A stretch of 64,000 nucleotides of DNA from Paenibacillus sp. E222 (GTDB taxonomy: Bacteria > Bacillota > Bacilli > Paenibacillales > Paenibacillaceae): assembly GCF_013401555.1 (NCBI RefSeq), contig NZ_CP058552.1, positions 5,642,001 to 5,706,000 of the forward strand. The letters are read 5' to 3'. Of this stretch, positions 52,297 to 61,525 are shown piece by piece. The position numbers and the translations under genes were made by a program. The notes below the pieces were generated by a model. The model made no database searches and had not been told where the DNA came from. It saw only the letters and a program-made list of their open reading frames with translations. Numbering within the stretch: the stretch's first letter is position 1; every line of letters begins with the position of its first letter.

Positions 52297-53646
52297 TTAT
52301 GAACTGGTCATTGGGTCGGCATCCACCTTCTGCCGTATTTTTTCATTTTTCTTGGGAATGGTATCCTTCCGACGGTACACACCGAGAAGTAAACCGAGCA
52401 TGGCATATTCGAAAAGCAGGTGATTTCCATATCCTATTAAAGGAAAAACAATGCTAAGAATTGGAGCCTTCCCGGTAGTCATCGCCAACGAATAGATGAT
52501 TTGCAACGCAAACATGGATGTGATACTGAAAATTATCATTCGACCGAAATCATCCCGAATGTGAGGAAGGATCTTCACCATACTGGCAACAAACCAGATG
52601 ATACCCACCAATAACAATATTCCGGCTGACCAGCCAAACACATCAATGAGCAGCACACCTGGGTAATCTAAATAACTCGTTTTAAACATGTCGAACGTTG
52701 TATCAATTCCATTCCCCCACCAGCCGGCTGATTGAATAATTTCAATAATGGAATTGTTGCTATAGCCACCGTAAGGGTCATCCTGAAGATTCAAAACGAC
52801 AGAAAGCCTCTTCAGGCGTCCGTATTGATCTGCAAAAAACAATAACAATACAAAAATACTTCCTGTTACAACAGCACCTAAGGCTGTATAAAGCCATTTT
52901 CGCGTGAGCCAGCCAAATAAAATAATGGACATTGTGCCAAACAGAAACATGCGAACCCAGTCCGACATTTGAAACAATAGCACTACAGGTAACGCTACCA
53001 GAGCAATGTAGGTCAATATGGATTGCATATTGCAGTTTGAACGAAGCTTGTCCTGCACAATTGCCCCTATGGCAAGTGGCAAAATCCACACTGAAGCAGT
53101 GGTAAGGTCTATTACAAATCCAAGTGGTGCAATCAGGAATCTGCTCATACCATAAAAATCCGTAGATATCATTGGATTAATCCACAAAAGGGCATTAAGC
53201 AGAATATAGATCCACCAAGCAGCTTTTTTCAACTTACGATAATCAAAGTAAATAAAGAACAACATCAACATTACACCTATAACGGTATACACCACATGCC
53301 CCCGATATAAGGACTGATACTTTTCATCTGCGACATTCGTCGTAAAAATCCATATCAGTAACAGGCTAGTTATAGACAAGCCAATTAATCCAACTAACAA
53401 CCCCCAATGCATACGATGACGATGCAATCTATGCATACTTTTGCCCACCACTGCAGGATCACCCATCTGCTCTATGGCGTATGCAGCTGCCTCTTCTTGG
53501 CTCAGTCCCTCTTGCTCCTTGTCCAACATCATTTCTTCCATGTGGTTGCCAAGCTCATCACGCAGATCAGTATGTACTTCACGTGCCTTAACCTGACTAC
53601 ACAGTTGATCAAGATAATGTTTAATCTTCTCATGTCGATCCGTCAT
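52297..53646 (-). CDS. FtsW/RodA/SpoVE-like SEDS protein with permease prefix domain
   Basis: This 449-residue protein has a soluble N-terminal permease-prefix (HAAS-like) domain at 1-80 (EEMMLDKEQEGLSQEEAAAYAIEQMGD, in part) and about ten membrane helices of the FtsW/RodA/SpoVE superfamily. SEDS proteins polymerise glycan strands. The segment IIQSAGWWGNGI fits the family; where RodA/FtsW have HTDF the present protein has YLDY, keeping the Asp but not the His-Thr. It may therefore be a divergent or inactive relative. ATG 53646 overlaps the PadR stop (ATGA) after GAGGGAGG. PadR probably controls it in cis. Confidence 0.8.
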   Translation of the reverse strand: MTDRHEKIKHYLDQLCSQVKAREVHTDLRDELGNHMEEMMLDKEQEGLSQEEAAAYAIEQMGDPAVVGKSMHRLHRHRMHWGLLVGLIGLSITSLLLIWIFTTNVADEKYQSLYRGHVVYTVIGVMLMLFFIYFDYRKLKKAAWWIYILLNALLWINPMISTDFYGMSRFLIAPLGFVIDLTTASVWILPLAIGAIVQDKLRSNCNMQSILTYIALVALPVVLLFQMSDWVRMFLFGTMSIILFGWLTRKWLYTALGAVVTGSIFVLLLFFADQYGRLKRLSVVLNLQDDPYGGYSNNSIIEIIQSAGWWGNGIDTTFDMFKTSYLDYPGVLLIDVFGWSAGILLLVGIIWFVASMVKILPHIRDDFGRMIIFSITSMFALQIIYSLAMTTGKAPILSIVFPLIGYGNHLLFEYAMLGLLLGVYRRKDTIPKKNEKIRQKVDADPMTSS

Positions 53647-53978
53647 GTTAAGCCTCCCTCTCCAAGCACCCGATCCACGGCACCGCGGAATAAAAGCCAC
53701 TCGGCTTTTTTATGCTGTAACGCCTCCACACCCTTGTCACAGATGGAATAATATTTACGTTTCCTACCTTCAACCTCCATCCAGTAGGACTCCACCCATC
53801 CCTCAAGCTCCATCGCGTGAAGAATAGGATATAACGTACCTTCCTTCAAACTAAACACACCTTCGGATTGACGATGGAGTTCCTTGATCAATTCATAACC
53901 GTAAAGCGGCTGTTCCTTTAATAATGTAAGAATCAATGTCTCCGTGCTGCCTTTAATCATTTGTTTGTTTACCTGCAA
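53643..53978 (-). CDS. PadR family transcriptional regulator
   Basis: This 111-residue PadR-s1 repressor consists of the winged helix (STETLILTLLKEQPLYGYEL then GTLYPILHAMELEGWV) and a short dimerising helix. TTG 53978 follows GGGAG by 8 bases; the GTG 9 bases upstream overlaps that site. It is co-translated with the FtsW-like gene by ATGA overlap. PadR-plus-HAAS-membrane-protein pairs are common in Paenibacillus and Bacillus, and the PadR usually represses its own operon. Ligand unknown. Confidence 0.85.
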   Translation of the reverse strand: MQVNKQMIKGSTETLILTLLKEQPLYGYELIKELHRQSEGVFSLKEGTLYPILHAMELEGWVESYWMEVEGRKRKYYSICDKGVEALQHKKAEWLLFRGAVDRVLGEGGLT

Positions 53979-54267
53979 AGCTGCCACTCCCTTTTGTTCA
54001 TGCTTCCACGTTTAATAACAATAACCACTTTTTTAAAACTTCAACATGAACCTAATAAAACACTTGGCTACATACATCGGAAATCTATGCATAGTAAAAC
54101 TAGGTATAATATTACCTGATTCTTCCTTTTCTGTCTAGCTATCAATTGGAGGCGTTTATGATAAAATAAACAAGTCATTTCACACCAGGGGTGTCATCAT
54201 GAAATCTCTTATTCGTACTCACACATTACATATTCTTTCTATCGACTATGAGGAGGCAATTCAAACC

Positions 54268-54852
54268 ATGAGCAAACTGATTTTCTTTCTTGGCGGGGCC
54301 GGGAGCGGCAAAACAACCCTTGCCAAAGCCCTCTCGCGTAAACATAAAACTGCTTTCTTTGATATGGATATCCTGCTGCGTCCAGCTGCTGAAGCAATCA
54401 TGACCCTGCAGGGACTCGATCCATCCGATCGGGATTCACCGGAATACAAACGGCTGTGTCGTGACTTGGGATACCGAATCACGATGGATGCTGCACTGGA
54501 CAACGTGCAATTGAGTATCGATACGGTGGTTGTAGGGCCTTTTACCAAAGAAATCGGAACTCCGGACTGGATCGAGCAGGAACTCGCGCGGATTGGACGT
54601 TCCCTCGATGATACGGATGTACGTGTGGCCTATATTTATCTTGCAAATGAAGCGTTGTATCGTGAGCGGATTACAGCCAGACAATCCCCGCTGGATGAGT
54701 GGAAGCTGGAGAACTGGGATGCCTTCACAGCCTCACTTGCCCGTAAACAAGTAGCCTGGCCGTTGCCCACCTCTGCTGTGGCTTATATCGATAATTCCGG
54801 TGGAAACCCTGATATCGCTTTTGCTGAAGTCGAACAACGAATGTACGAATAA
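54268..54852 (+). CDS. P-loop NTPase, putative small-molecule kinase
   Basis: This 194-residue AAA/kinase-like protein opens MSKLIFFLGGAGSGKTTLAKAL with a clear Walker A (GGAGSGKTT), a DMD nucleotide-kinase-like acidic pair in AFFDMDILL and a C-terminal LID-like RERITARQSPLDEW. It looks like a shikimate- or gluconate-kinase-type phosphotransferase. The phosphate acceptor is not known. ATG 54268 is chosen since AGGAGG lies 11 bases upstream; the frame opens at 54199 with no better site. Monocistronic, followed by a strong terminator. Confidence 0.75.
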   Translation: MSKLIFFLGGAGSGKTTLAKALSRKHKTAFFDMDILLRPAAEAIMTLQGLDPSDRDSPEYKRLCRDLGYRITMDAALDNVQLSIDTVVVGPFTKEIGTPDWIEQELARIGRSLDDTDVRVAYIYLANEALYRERITARQSPLDEWKLENWDAFTASLARKQVAWPLPTSAVAYIDNSGGNPDIAFAEVEQRMYE

Positions 54853-54935
54853 AATATGAAATGGAATGGGATGACCGTTCACTTCTCCAATCTCTTTTCA
54901 TGCTGCTTATACGCTCAATAAAACTAATCCACACC

Positions 54936-54994
54936 CAAAAAGGGGTATTTGTCATGTGACCCGCGCAGGTCCAACGTGACAAATACCCCTTTTT
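54936..54994. terminator. Bidirectional terminator between kinase and TerD-like gene
   Basis: AAAAAGGGGTATTTGTCA and its complement pair, with T-runs on each strand, between convergent genes. The loop contains a further small GC-rich hairpin. Confidence 0.85.
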
Positions 54995-55030
54995 ACAATG
55001 AACTATGGTCAAACATCTGAACCTGACTCG

Positions 55031-57181
55031 TTACAAAAACTGCTTCATAATATACTCTTGCTCCAGAGGAGTAATAACGGTGCGATCCACGGGTGGACCT
55101 TCTGTCAGATACTCTGCCACTTCAGCCACACGATTGGATTCCAGTTCCGCTGTAAATACAAGATTGGCCATCCCTAATGTCTCTACCTGTGTTCCCCGCG
55201 CTTTAGCGTGAAGCATAAATAAGGTATATAAATCCGGTGGTTTCAACTCCGTCATTGCCCAGGCGATCAAAGCCAAGTCGGCTTTGTTGTCCCCCACCGG
55301 AGGATGCGCTTTAGGCTGTCTTTTTAGTCCAAGATCGCACCACAAAATGCGCCGCTCCTGCATATCAATAATGGCTGGAATACAATTACGGGAATCTGCC
55401 GTCAGATCAATTCGCTCCTGCACCGTGGAAGGTTCAAATATTTCATCCGACTGTGGCGCCTGACGCATCATCCAGCCAGCATAACACTCCGGCAAATCCT
55501 GGATAGCATTATCCTTGAATGTGTTAACCATAATTATAATATAACGTGCGCCTAACCTAGAAAGGGAAGGCAAATGCAGATCCATATACTTCGCCGCTCC
55601 ATCTGGTACAGTCACCATAAACCCGCTATTTGCAGCTACATATTCATTTGATTGCAGAGGGGTCCGGGGTGTTTGGTCCACATAACGCCAATCCTCATCA
55701 TACAGTACACCGGACAGATCGGAATTCACACATTCGATTCGCTCCTCACCGCCTAAGCCTTCTCTCCACGACAGAAAAAAACGAACGGTATCTCCTGTGG
55801 GTAACGATATCCATGACGCACGCGATAGAGCCCGAAGAGATTCGCTTTCCCTGCGTTTTCCCGATGGAACTGAAAATTCTTGAAGTCTTTCATCAATGTA
55901 GACATTACCGAGTGGTGGAAGTACGGCAAACCGTTTCAACAGTGTATGTTCTACCGCCGATATCATCGCATGAACATCCTCAACGTTGAGGGGCGGCAGC
56001 GGCTGAGTGGAGACATACAGATTTGCCGTGTTGCCTTGAGGGAAAAAGCTCCTCCTGACCTGAAACTGCATCCGTGTGCCGAAATGAGCCATCACTTGCA
56101 GTAGCGCCCTTGTTGATACCTTCTCTTCCACAGTTTCCATTTTGCCGATCACTTGCTGTACCGGAATACCTGAACGTATCATTCGGTCCAGTTGACCAAC
56201 CATCTCTCCCGGACGTTCGACGAGCGTCTCCAGAATAAGCATGTTATCCTTCTGTTCAAATGCCCGCTCTACTCTGCCATGAAAGGTAAGTGGTCGTTCC
56301 CCACATCGCAACTGGTCCAGCGCCACTACTGCTCTTGGATAACGGTGACGATATTCACCCGGATGCAGTCGCTCGGCCAATCTCTGCCAGCGCCCTTTAT
56401 ATCGAAACAAATCCTCCAACGGGTCCGAAGCACTCTCCAATAAAGCAAGTATTATCCGACGTTCAGATCGGGTAAATGAACGGAAGCGGGTATTCTTCTT
56501 CAGACTGACATCTCCATTAGAACACGCTACAGCCAACCGCAATATATCTGTTGCTGTGTGTAATTGCCGCTGGAGTTGCTCCACCGAAGCACGCCCCGCC
56601 TTTAATAAAGCCGCGCAATACACGGCTGCATTTTCCCTCACAGGTATTTGGCCTGCCTCTGGCTCAAATGCGGCCCAGCCTTCGTACTTTGTTGCAAACC
56701 AGATCAACTGCTCTCTTGCAACTGGCGTTAACGAAGCTTTTGCTGTAAGCAGGTCCATTCCCACTTGGTAAAAATCTGCTTCACTGCCGAGATGAATTAC
56801 ACGCAGCCGCAGCTTGTTGAGCAGTAATATGCGCTGCTCCTGTTCATGAGACTGCTGTCTCCAAGAATGCATCAGAGCATTTAAATAAAATTTACTCTCC
56901 TGAATATTCATTTTTCGCTTGGGAAATCTCGGATACATGAGGGTTTCCTTTAAATTGATTCCTTTTATCTGTCGAAGCTCGTCCATCAGCCGTTCGAACC
57001 AGGAAATGAATCTATCACGTTCCCAGCTGCTCAGCACATCCATCAGTTTCGTCGAAAACGTATATCCCAGCGATTCCAAATTTCTCAGTGCAGTCGCCAA
57101 TATACGCACAGGCAGCTTGCCCTCGCGCTCTGCGATGATCACTTTCAAATTCCTGCTGAAATAGATTGAGAATAAGTCCAT
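55031..57181 (-). CDS. Large TerD-like protein (MXAN_6230/SCO0854 type)
   Basis: This 716-residue soluble protein has a long helical N-terminal region (about 1-455; scaffold-like with LESASDPLEDLFRYKGRWQRLAERLHPGEY in part) and a C-terminal TerD-like beta domain (about 460-705). The latter contains VRFFLSWREG, SGVLYDEDWRYV, DLHLPSLSRLGARYIIIMVNTF and IPAIIDMQERRILW, as in MXAN_6230/SCO0854-type proteins. TerD domains bind Ca2+ and are linked to tellurite and stress responses; the calcium residues are not clear here. ATG 57181 after GGGAG is preferred; the frame is open to 57274 but there is no binding site. Role unknown. Confidence 0.7.
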   Translation of the reverse strand: MDLFSIYFSRNLKVIIAEREGKLPVRILATALRNLESLGYTFSTKLMDVLSSWERDRFISWFERLMDELRQIKGINLKETLMYPRFPKRKMNIQESKFYLNALMHSWRQQSHEQEQRILLLNKLRLRVIHLGSEADFYQVGMDLLTAKASLTPVAREQLIWFATKYEGWAAFEPEAGQIPVRENAAVYCAALLKAGRASVEQLQRQLHTATDILRLAVACSNGDVSLKKNTRFRSFTRSERRIILALLESASDPLEDLFRYKGRWQRLAERLHPGEYRHRYPRAVVALDQLRCGERPLTFHGRVERAFEQKDNMLILETLVERPGEMVGQLDRMIRSGIPVQQVIGKMETVEEKVSTRALLQVMAHFGTRMQFQVRRSFFPQGNTANLYVSTQPLPPLNVEDVHAMISAVEHTLLKRFAVLPPLGNVYIDERLQEFSVPSGKRRESESLRALSRASWISLPTGDTVRFFLSWREGLGGEERIECVNSDLSGVLYDEDWRYVDQTPRTPLQSNEYVAANSGFMVTVPDGAAKYMDLHLPSLSRLGARYIIIMVNTFKDNAIQDLPECYAGWMMRQAPQSDEIFEPSTVQERIDLTADSRNCIPAIIDMQERRILWCDLGLKRQPKAHPPVGDNKADLALIAWAMTELKPPDLYTLFMLHAKARGTQVETLGMANLVFTAELESNRVAEVAEYLTEGPPVDRTVITPLEQEYIMKQFL

Positions 57182-57285
57182 CACTTGTACTCTCCCACAT
57201 GACGATAATATATTCAGCATTGGTATAACTTGGCCTAACTCGTGGCGATTCTTCATATGTATGACACAATCCAAAAAACTAAAAA

Positions 57286-57352
57286 AATCAGGGAAGCGGT
57301 ACCCCTAATACCATTGTAAGAGTTCAGAAGGAAGGGATACCATAGCCTGATT
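57286..57352 (-). terminator. Second terminator after the isomerase operon
   Basis: A compound hairpin with a run of seven T on the minus strand, 139 bases after the isomerase stop; it isolates the TerD-like gene. Confidence 0.55.
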
Positions 57353-57400
57353 AATGCATATTATATCTTATAATTGCCGATTAGAGAATATCACATCGGA

Positions 57401-57457
57401 AAGAGAGCGCCAGAAACCACTTAACCCGAAAGGTAAGATTATTCTGACCGCTCTCTT
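57401..57457 (-). terminator. First terminator after the isomerase operon
   Basis: A 9-bp perfect stem encloses an inner CAGAA/TTCTG stem. The T-run is stronger on the plus strand, but no plus-strand gene needs it. Confidence 0.5.
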
Positions 57458-57490
57458 TTTGTTTATTTTTCACCGCTATTCTCTTGCCGA

Positions 57491-58456
57491 TTATCCGTGC
57501 TGACGTGCCGCTTGACGTCCGGCGATACGAGCTGTAATTAACTGATGACTCTCATCAATCTCTTCCGGTGTGCAGGCTTCCTTCAACTCATATACTTTGA
57601 CTGGAGAACGATCAATGATGTCCAGAAATGAATCAAAAAATGCCATGTCCTTACTATGTATATAAGGACACCAATGATCCGACAAACCTACCGTCTCATG
57701 AATATGGACCCCGACGACATGGTCTATCAATTCATTTGCTTCGCGTACATTATTATAGAGCCCCATACGGTCCATCATCATACCGTGACCAATATCGTAC
57801 CACAAACCGAGTGGTGCACCTTTCATACCGTGGATAATCGCGCCCGCCTCCTGCAGCGTCGGCATCTGGTAACAGCGTGATCGAGTTTCAATGCCAAAAT
57901 TCACTCCGTAGCCGCGCTGTTCAGACAACTCACACACTTCTTCCAGACTTTCCTGAATCCGTTTCAGGTAATGTGTGCTGCTCGCCTCACGCTTCTCCAG
58001 CATCTCTTGCCACAACGATTGATAGTCCGAGGAGTCTGGCCCTAGATCGTGATATATCTTTTTCAATGCTTCATCAATGTTATATTCAAACGGCACCTCG
58101 CCTGGATGCACGACGACTGCCTTCGCACCATACCGGTGTGCATATTCAGCTGAACGGAGTAACAATTCAACGGCGCGCTTACGACGAGGCTCATCGTCGA
58201 AACCGAGCAGAACCGAGTCGGTTCCATAATCCGGATCAGCTACATGCGGAAACGTGTTGTGCACACTGGATATACCGATTTCCCCCCGCTCAATCATCGG
58301 TTCGATCGTTTGCAGCATTTCGTCCGTCACGTTATAGTTCAGCTCCACCTGTCTGAACCCTAGAGATTTGATCTCCTCAATCATGCCTTGACCCGTAGTA
58401 TGACGTTTGATGTTCCAGCAAGTCGAAAATGAATATTCCTTTTTGTCGGTAAACAT
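57491..58456 (-). CDS. Sugar phosphate isomerase/epimerase family TIM-barrel protein
   Basis: This 321-residue member of the AP-endonuclease-2/xylose-isomerase-like TIM-barrel family has metal ligands suggested by AVVVHPGEVPFE, GVNFGIETRSR, LWYDIGHGMMM and VVGVHIHETVG. Relatives epimerise or isomerise sugars or inositol derivatives. The substrate is unknown. ATG 58456 follows AGGAGG. It is third of a probable operon (ROK regulator, 563-aa protein, this), suggesting catabolism of one carbohydrate. Confidence 0.82.
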   Translation of the reverse strand: MFTDKKEYSFSTCWNIKRHTTGQGMIEEIKSLGFRQVELNYNVTDEMLQTIEPMIERGEIGISSVHNTFPHVADPDYGTDSVLLGFDDEPRRKRAVELLLRSAEYAHRYGAKAVVVHPGEVPFEYNIDEALKKIYHDLGPDSSDYQSLWQEMLEKREASSTHYLKRIQESLEEVCELSEQRGYGVNFGIETRSRCYQMPTLQEAGAIIHGMKGAPLGLWYDIGHGMMMDRMGLYNNVREANELIDHVVGVHIHETVGLSDHWCPYIHSKDMAFFDSFLDIIDRSPVKVYELKEACTPEEIDESHQLITARIAGRQAARQHG

Positions 58457-58528
58457 GGCGTTGTCCTCCTAATATGCAATGTTCAACCCGTTCAATGTCT
58501 GATGAATCTTCTCTATTTTTAAATCAGC

Positions 58529-60220
58529 CTAGCTGATGTTTAATTCAAATCTCATTTTGTTCGCACTTGCCCCAGGTACATAACGATAGATGATTTCAGC
58601 ATGATTCACGTAGAAAAGTACAGAAGGCTCTGGAGCCTCGGCTTTCACGTCACACACCAAACCCGGGAAACGCCATTGTTCTTGTAAAATGTCCTGCTGC
58701 CGAATGGATGGTCCTCTGATCTCAAAATAAATCTCGATCTCATCCGCCGTGTCCAGATCTACCTCAATAACTAACGAATCTTTCGTCACATCAGCTTCAA
58801 ATGTTAACCCACGCAAATGGGTGTTCCATCCCTCCCCCACTTCACGACGAGCCAGTCGAAGATCATAACGTTCACCAGTCTCCGATTGCCAATGAATAGT
58901 CGCAGGGTACATCTGCCCGTTAGTGTTGCGGCTGCCGGACATCGCACCCATCATTCGATTCGCGCCAATCCAGGCTTTGGCTGTACATAAATTGCGATTG
59001 GCATGAGGCTCATCACGTTCGCAAAGCTCCATGAACTGTTTTTGCACAAGTCGATCACCCTGATGTGCCTGGAAATAAGGCACCGCTTCAACCGGCACAT
59101 CTACACCCACAAGCGCTATCAAAGGGTCATGCCCTGATTCACAGTTGATCCCTGCAAGATGCTCATACCCTTCTCCGAACAAAAGGTAAAGAAATACGCC
59201 TATCGAGCTGTGCTCCCTCATCTCCATGTCATATGCCCTTGCAAACGGTCCGGACAAATTCTCCAGGTTGGCATTATAATAGAGTGCAATGTTATTCCAC
59301 AATCCAGCCTCTATCTTATGCCCTATCTCGGTCAACCGCTCCGTGAATGCATATTTTCTCCACATTCCCAGTACAGACAGATCAACCCCGTAATAGGTTG
59401 TTGTGTTGAATTCGGCAAAAGTACCACCAAATTGGTCGAACTCTCGAAGGAAGGCTTCAGCCTGTTCATCCGAATGACGAATCCATTCCGTACGGTTGAA
59501 GCGGTGTCCATAATAATGGGTAATGAAGATATGCATCAGTTCAATATTGGTATTCATCGGGATGGCGTCCGACATACGACGATCAATGGAAGCCTGCACG
59601 GCCAGTTCCATTGCTTGATCCATTCGTTCCAGCAGCGTTCCTGGCACAAGAGTGGCGAATTCTGCGGTCATGATGGCACACACACACGCAATAAACTCAC
59701 GCCAGTTCGGATCATAACTGATCCAGACGGGTGGAAGTATCTGATTCACCGCATCATGAAAAAGCTGTTTCATCCGTTTTCCATCTGCCTGATCAGTCAG
59801 AATTGAATCCGCATCCTGCAGATCATGGATAAACTGTGCAGACACCTTTTCAAAGGTACGTTCCAGGAAATATGCCGTGCCTGGCGCAAAGGATTTCCAA
59901 GCGTAGTGGCCCACAGGTGGATGAATTGCATCCGGTCTGGTCCGAAAGGTTCCGTGATAAATTTCATCGGGTGCATCATATTGCATATCAAGCACCTTGT
60001 GGAACACCCGAACAGCGCGCTCCACATCACCCGTTTCATTTCGCACCAACAAACCGAGTGCATAATGCGCACTTGACCTTGTGCTATGTTGCGATGAATT
60101 CTCTTCAAAACTCCTCATCAAATCCAGTTCCTTGTCATAGAAGTTATCCATCATTAACATAGACTGGTTTACAAGAAACTGCTGTTCTTTGGACATCTTT
60201 TCAACCATTCGCTCTGTCAT
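58529..60220 (-). CDS. Putative alpha/alpha-toroid carbohydrate-active protein, 563 aa
   Basis: I do not recognise the family with certainty. The 563-residue product has no signal peptide. Its first 400 residues are helical with repeated aromatic and His motifs (THYYGHRFNRTEWIRH, EFNTTTYYGVDLSVLGMW, DMEMREHSSIGVF) like glycoside hydrolase or heparinase-type toroids. The last 150 residues are beta-rich (IHWQSETGERYDLRLARR). The enzyme would act in the cytoplasm on an imported sugar. ATG 60220 follows AGGAGGG. It lies between the ROK regulator and the isomerase on the same strand. Enzyme class is inference only. Confidence 0.6.
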   Translation of the reverse strand: MTERMVEKMSKEQQFLVNQSMLMMDNFYDKELDLMRSFEENSSQHSTRSSAHYALGLLVRNETGDVERAVRVFHKVLDMQYDAPDEIYHGTFRTRPDAIHPPVGHYAWKSFAPGTAYFLERTFEKVSAQFIHDLQDADSILTDQADGKRMKQLFHDAVNQILPPVWISYDPNWREFIACVCAIMTAEFATLVPGTLLERMDQAMELAVQASIDRRMSDAIPMNTNIELMHIFITHYYGHRFNRTEWIRHSDEQAEAFLREFDQFGGTFAEFNTTTYYGVDLSVLGMWRKYAFTERLTEIGHKIEAGLWNNIALYYNANLENLSGPFARAYDMEMREHSSIGVFLYLLFGEGYEHLAGINCESGHDPLIALVGVDVPVEAVPYFQAHQGDRLVQKQFMELCERDEPHANRNLCTAKAWIGANRMMGAMSGSRNTNGQMYPATIHWQSETGERYDLRLARREVGEGWNTHLRGLTFEADVTKDSLVIEVDLDTADEIEIYFEIRGPSIRQQDILQEQWRFPGLVCDVKAEAPEPSVLFYVNHAEIIYRYVPGASANKMRFELNIS

Positions 60221-60290
60221 GATTCCATTTCCCTCCTGAGAGTTTAGCCTTTTACCGCACCTACCATTACACCACTAATGAAGTAACGCC

Positions 60291-61487
60291 TTATTCCAAT
60301 GCCTCTTGCTGAAGATTCAGCATCGTCTGTTGCAAGGCTATCTGCACTGCTCCAGTCACTACAGCCCGCTCGCCCAGCTCTGAACAGATCAGTTCCGGCT
60401 TCACCGGGAACTGATCAGATACGATCTGTCTGAGACACGGCAACAATACGTCCCCATTTCCCCCAATACCTCCGCCAAGTACAACGAGATGTGGAGCAAG
60501 GACGACACAGATATGCCGCAGAGCCGATGCAATCATTTGGCTGTATGGTTTCAGAATCTGCACAGCCTGTGTTTCTCCACTTCGCGCAGCTTCGAACAGA
60601 TTCTCAGGAGTGAGGTGTTCACGAAGATCTTCTATACCAGAATGAGGGTCTTCAAGAAGACTGGCATCCAACTGACACTTGGCCAGTTCCATCAAACCAT
60701 CAGCAGACAGGACATCTTCCAATCGACGCCCCCCTTCCAACAACATCTCCGCGAGCTCGCCTGTCAACCCGCCCATGCCTCGTAGCAATTGCCCGTTCAC
60801 CATGATGCCTGCACCTGTTCCAGTGCCGATGGAGAAAAAAACAAACAGATTGGAATCCGCTGCTGCTCCCCTCCTGAACTCACCAAGTGCGGCCAGGTTC
60901 ACATCGTTCTCCAGAATCACTTCACACGGGAAGACTCCCGACAATGATTCAAGCGAGAGCAACTTTTCCATTCCCTCTAACGGGGCAACGATTCGATCAA
61001 CATCTCCAGATTCGGGCAGTACAACACCTGGAATGCCAAAACCAATACATCGAATCTGCTCCCAATTCAATTGATTTTCTGTCAGTAATTCATCCATATG
61101 GCTTCGTAGCACATCAAGGATTGCCATCCCTGCTCGATTATCAGTTTGACCGGATAACGTTGGATACGTTCTGTAATCCATAATCTCACCATTCAGATTA
61201 GAGAGTGCGATCCGAATTCGGGTTGCCCCAATATCGATGCCACAGACATAATAAGCGGTTTCGTTGAATCGAATGAGTGTCGCCTTACGACCCTGGGCAT
61301 TGTCGGCTCTACCCGTTTCCAGCACCAGGTTTCGTTCAATCAGATGTTCAACCGCCGACGACACCGTAGGTTTGCTGAGTCCCGTATGACGACTGATATC
61401 TGCCCTGGACATCCCACCAGAAGCGATCAGCGCATCCATGATCAGATTCTCGTTCAGATTGCGAATATATTGCGGTGTGCCAGCCAT
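60291..61487 (-). CDS. ROK family transcriptional regulator
   Basis: This 398-residue regulator has an N-terminal winged helix (about 15-65; NLIMDALIASGGMSRADISR then GLSKPTVSSAVEHLI) and a ROK sugar-kinase-like domain (about 80-385). DIGATRIRIAL binds phosphate and FFSIGTGTGAG the sugar; no zinc-binding CxCGxxGCxE cluster is present, unlike NagC. ATG 61487 follows AGGAGG. A palindrome 24 bases upstream suggests autoregulation. It heads the operon with the toroid-like and isomerase genes, whose substrate should be its inducer. Confidence 0.87.
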   Translation of the reverse strand: MAGTPQYIRNLNENLIMDALIASGGMSRADISRHTGLSKPTVSSAVEHLIERNLVLETGRADNAQGRKATLIRFNETAYYVCGIDIGATRIRIALSNLNGEIMDYRTYPTLSGQTDNRAGMAILDVLRSHMDELLTENQLNWEQIRCIGFGIPGVVLPESGDVDRIVAPLEGMEKLLSLESLSGVFPCEVILENDVNLAALGEFRRGAAADSNLFVFFSIGTGTGAGIMVNGQLLRGMGGLTGELAEMLLEGGRRLEDVLSADGLMELAKCQLDASLLEDPHSGIEDLREHLTPENLFEAARSGETQAVQILKPYSQMIASALRHICVVLAPHLVVLGGGIGGNGDVLLPCLRQIVSDQFPVKPELICSELGERAVVTGAVQIALQQTMLNLQQEALE

Positions 61488-61510
61488 TTTATCGCCTCCT
61501 TCTATAGTTA

Positions 61511-61525
61511 GTTAAGTTTCTTAAC
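61511..61525. promoter_or_regulatory. Candidate ROK operator
   Basis: GTTAAG-TTT-CTTAAC is a perfect palindrome 24 bases upstream of the regulator start, with AT-rich flanks. Such inverted repeats are typical of XylR/NagC-type ROK binding. Confidence 0.55.

Larger units (their letters stand above)
57182..57490. other. Intergenic region with two tandem terminator-like hairpins
   Basis: No gene beyond a possible N-terminal extension of the TerD-like ORF. Two hairpins follow the isomerase stop. The first (57401-57457) has 9-bp arms AAGAGAGCG/CGCTCTCTT. The second (57286-57352) has outer arms AATCAGG/CCTGATT and an inner GGTACCC/GGGATACC-like stem. The second is followed on the minus strand by seven T. 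Confidence 0.6.

Noticed and set aside
59159..59806. 215-codon plus-strand ORF opposite the toroid-like gene
   Set aside because: Antisense to a frame with a strong ribosome binding site and operon context; composition is atypical.
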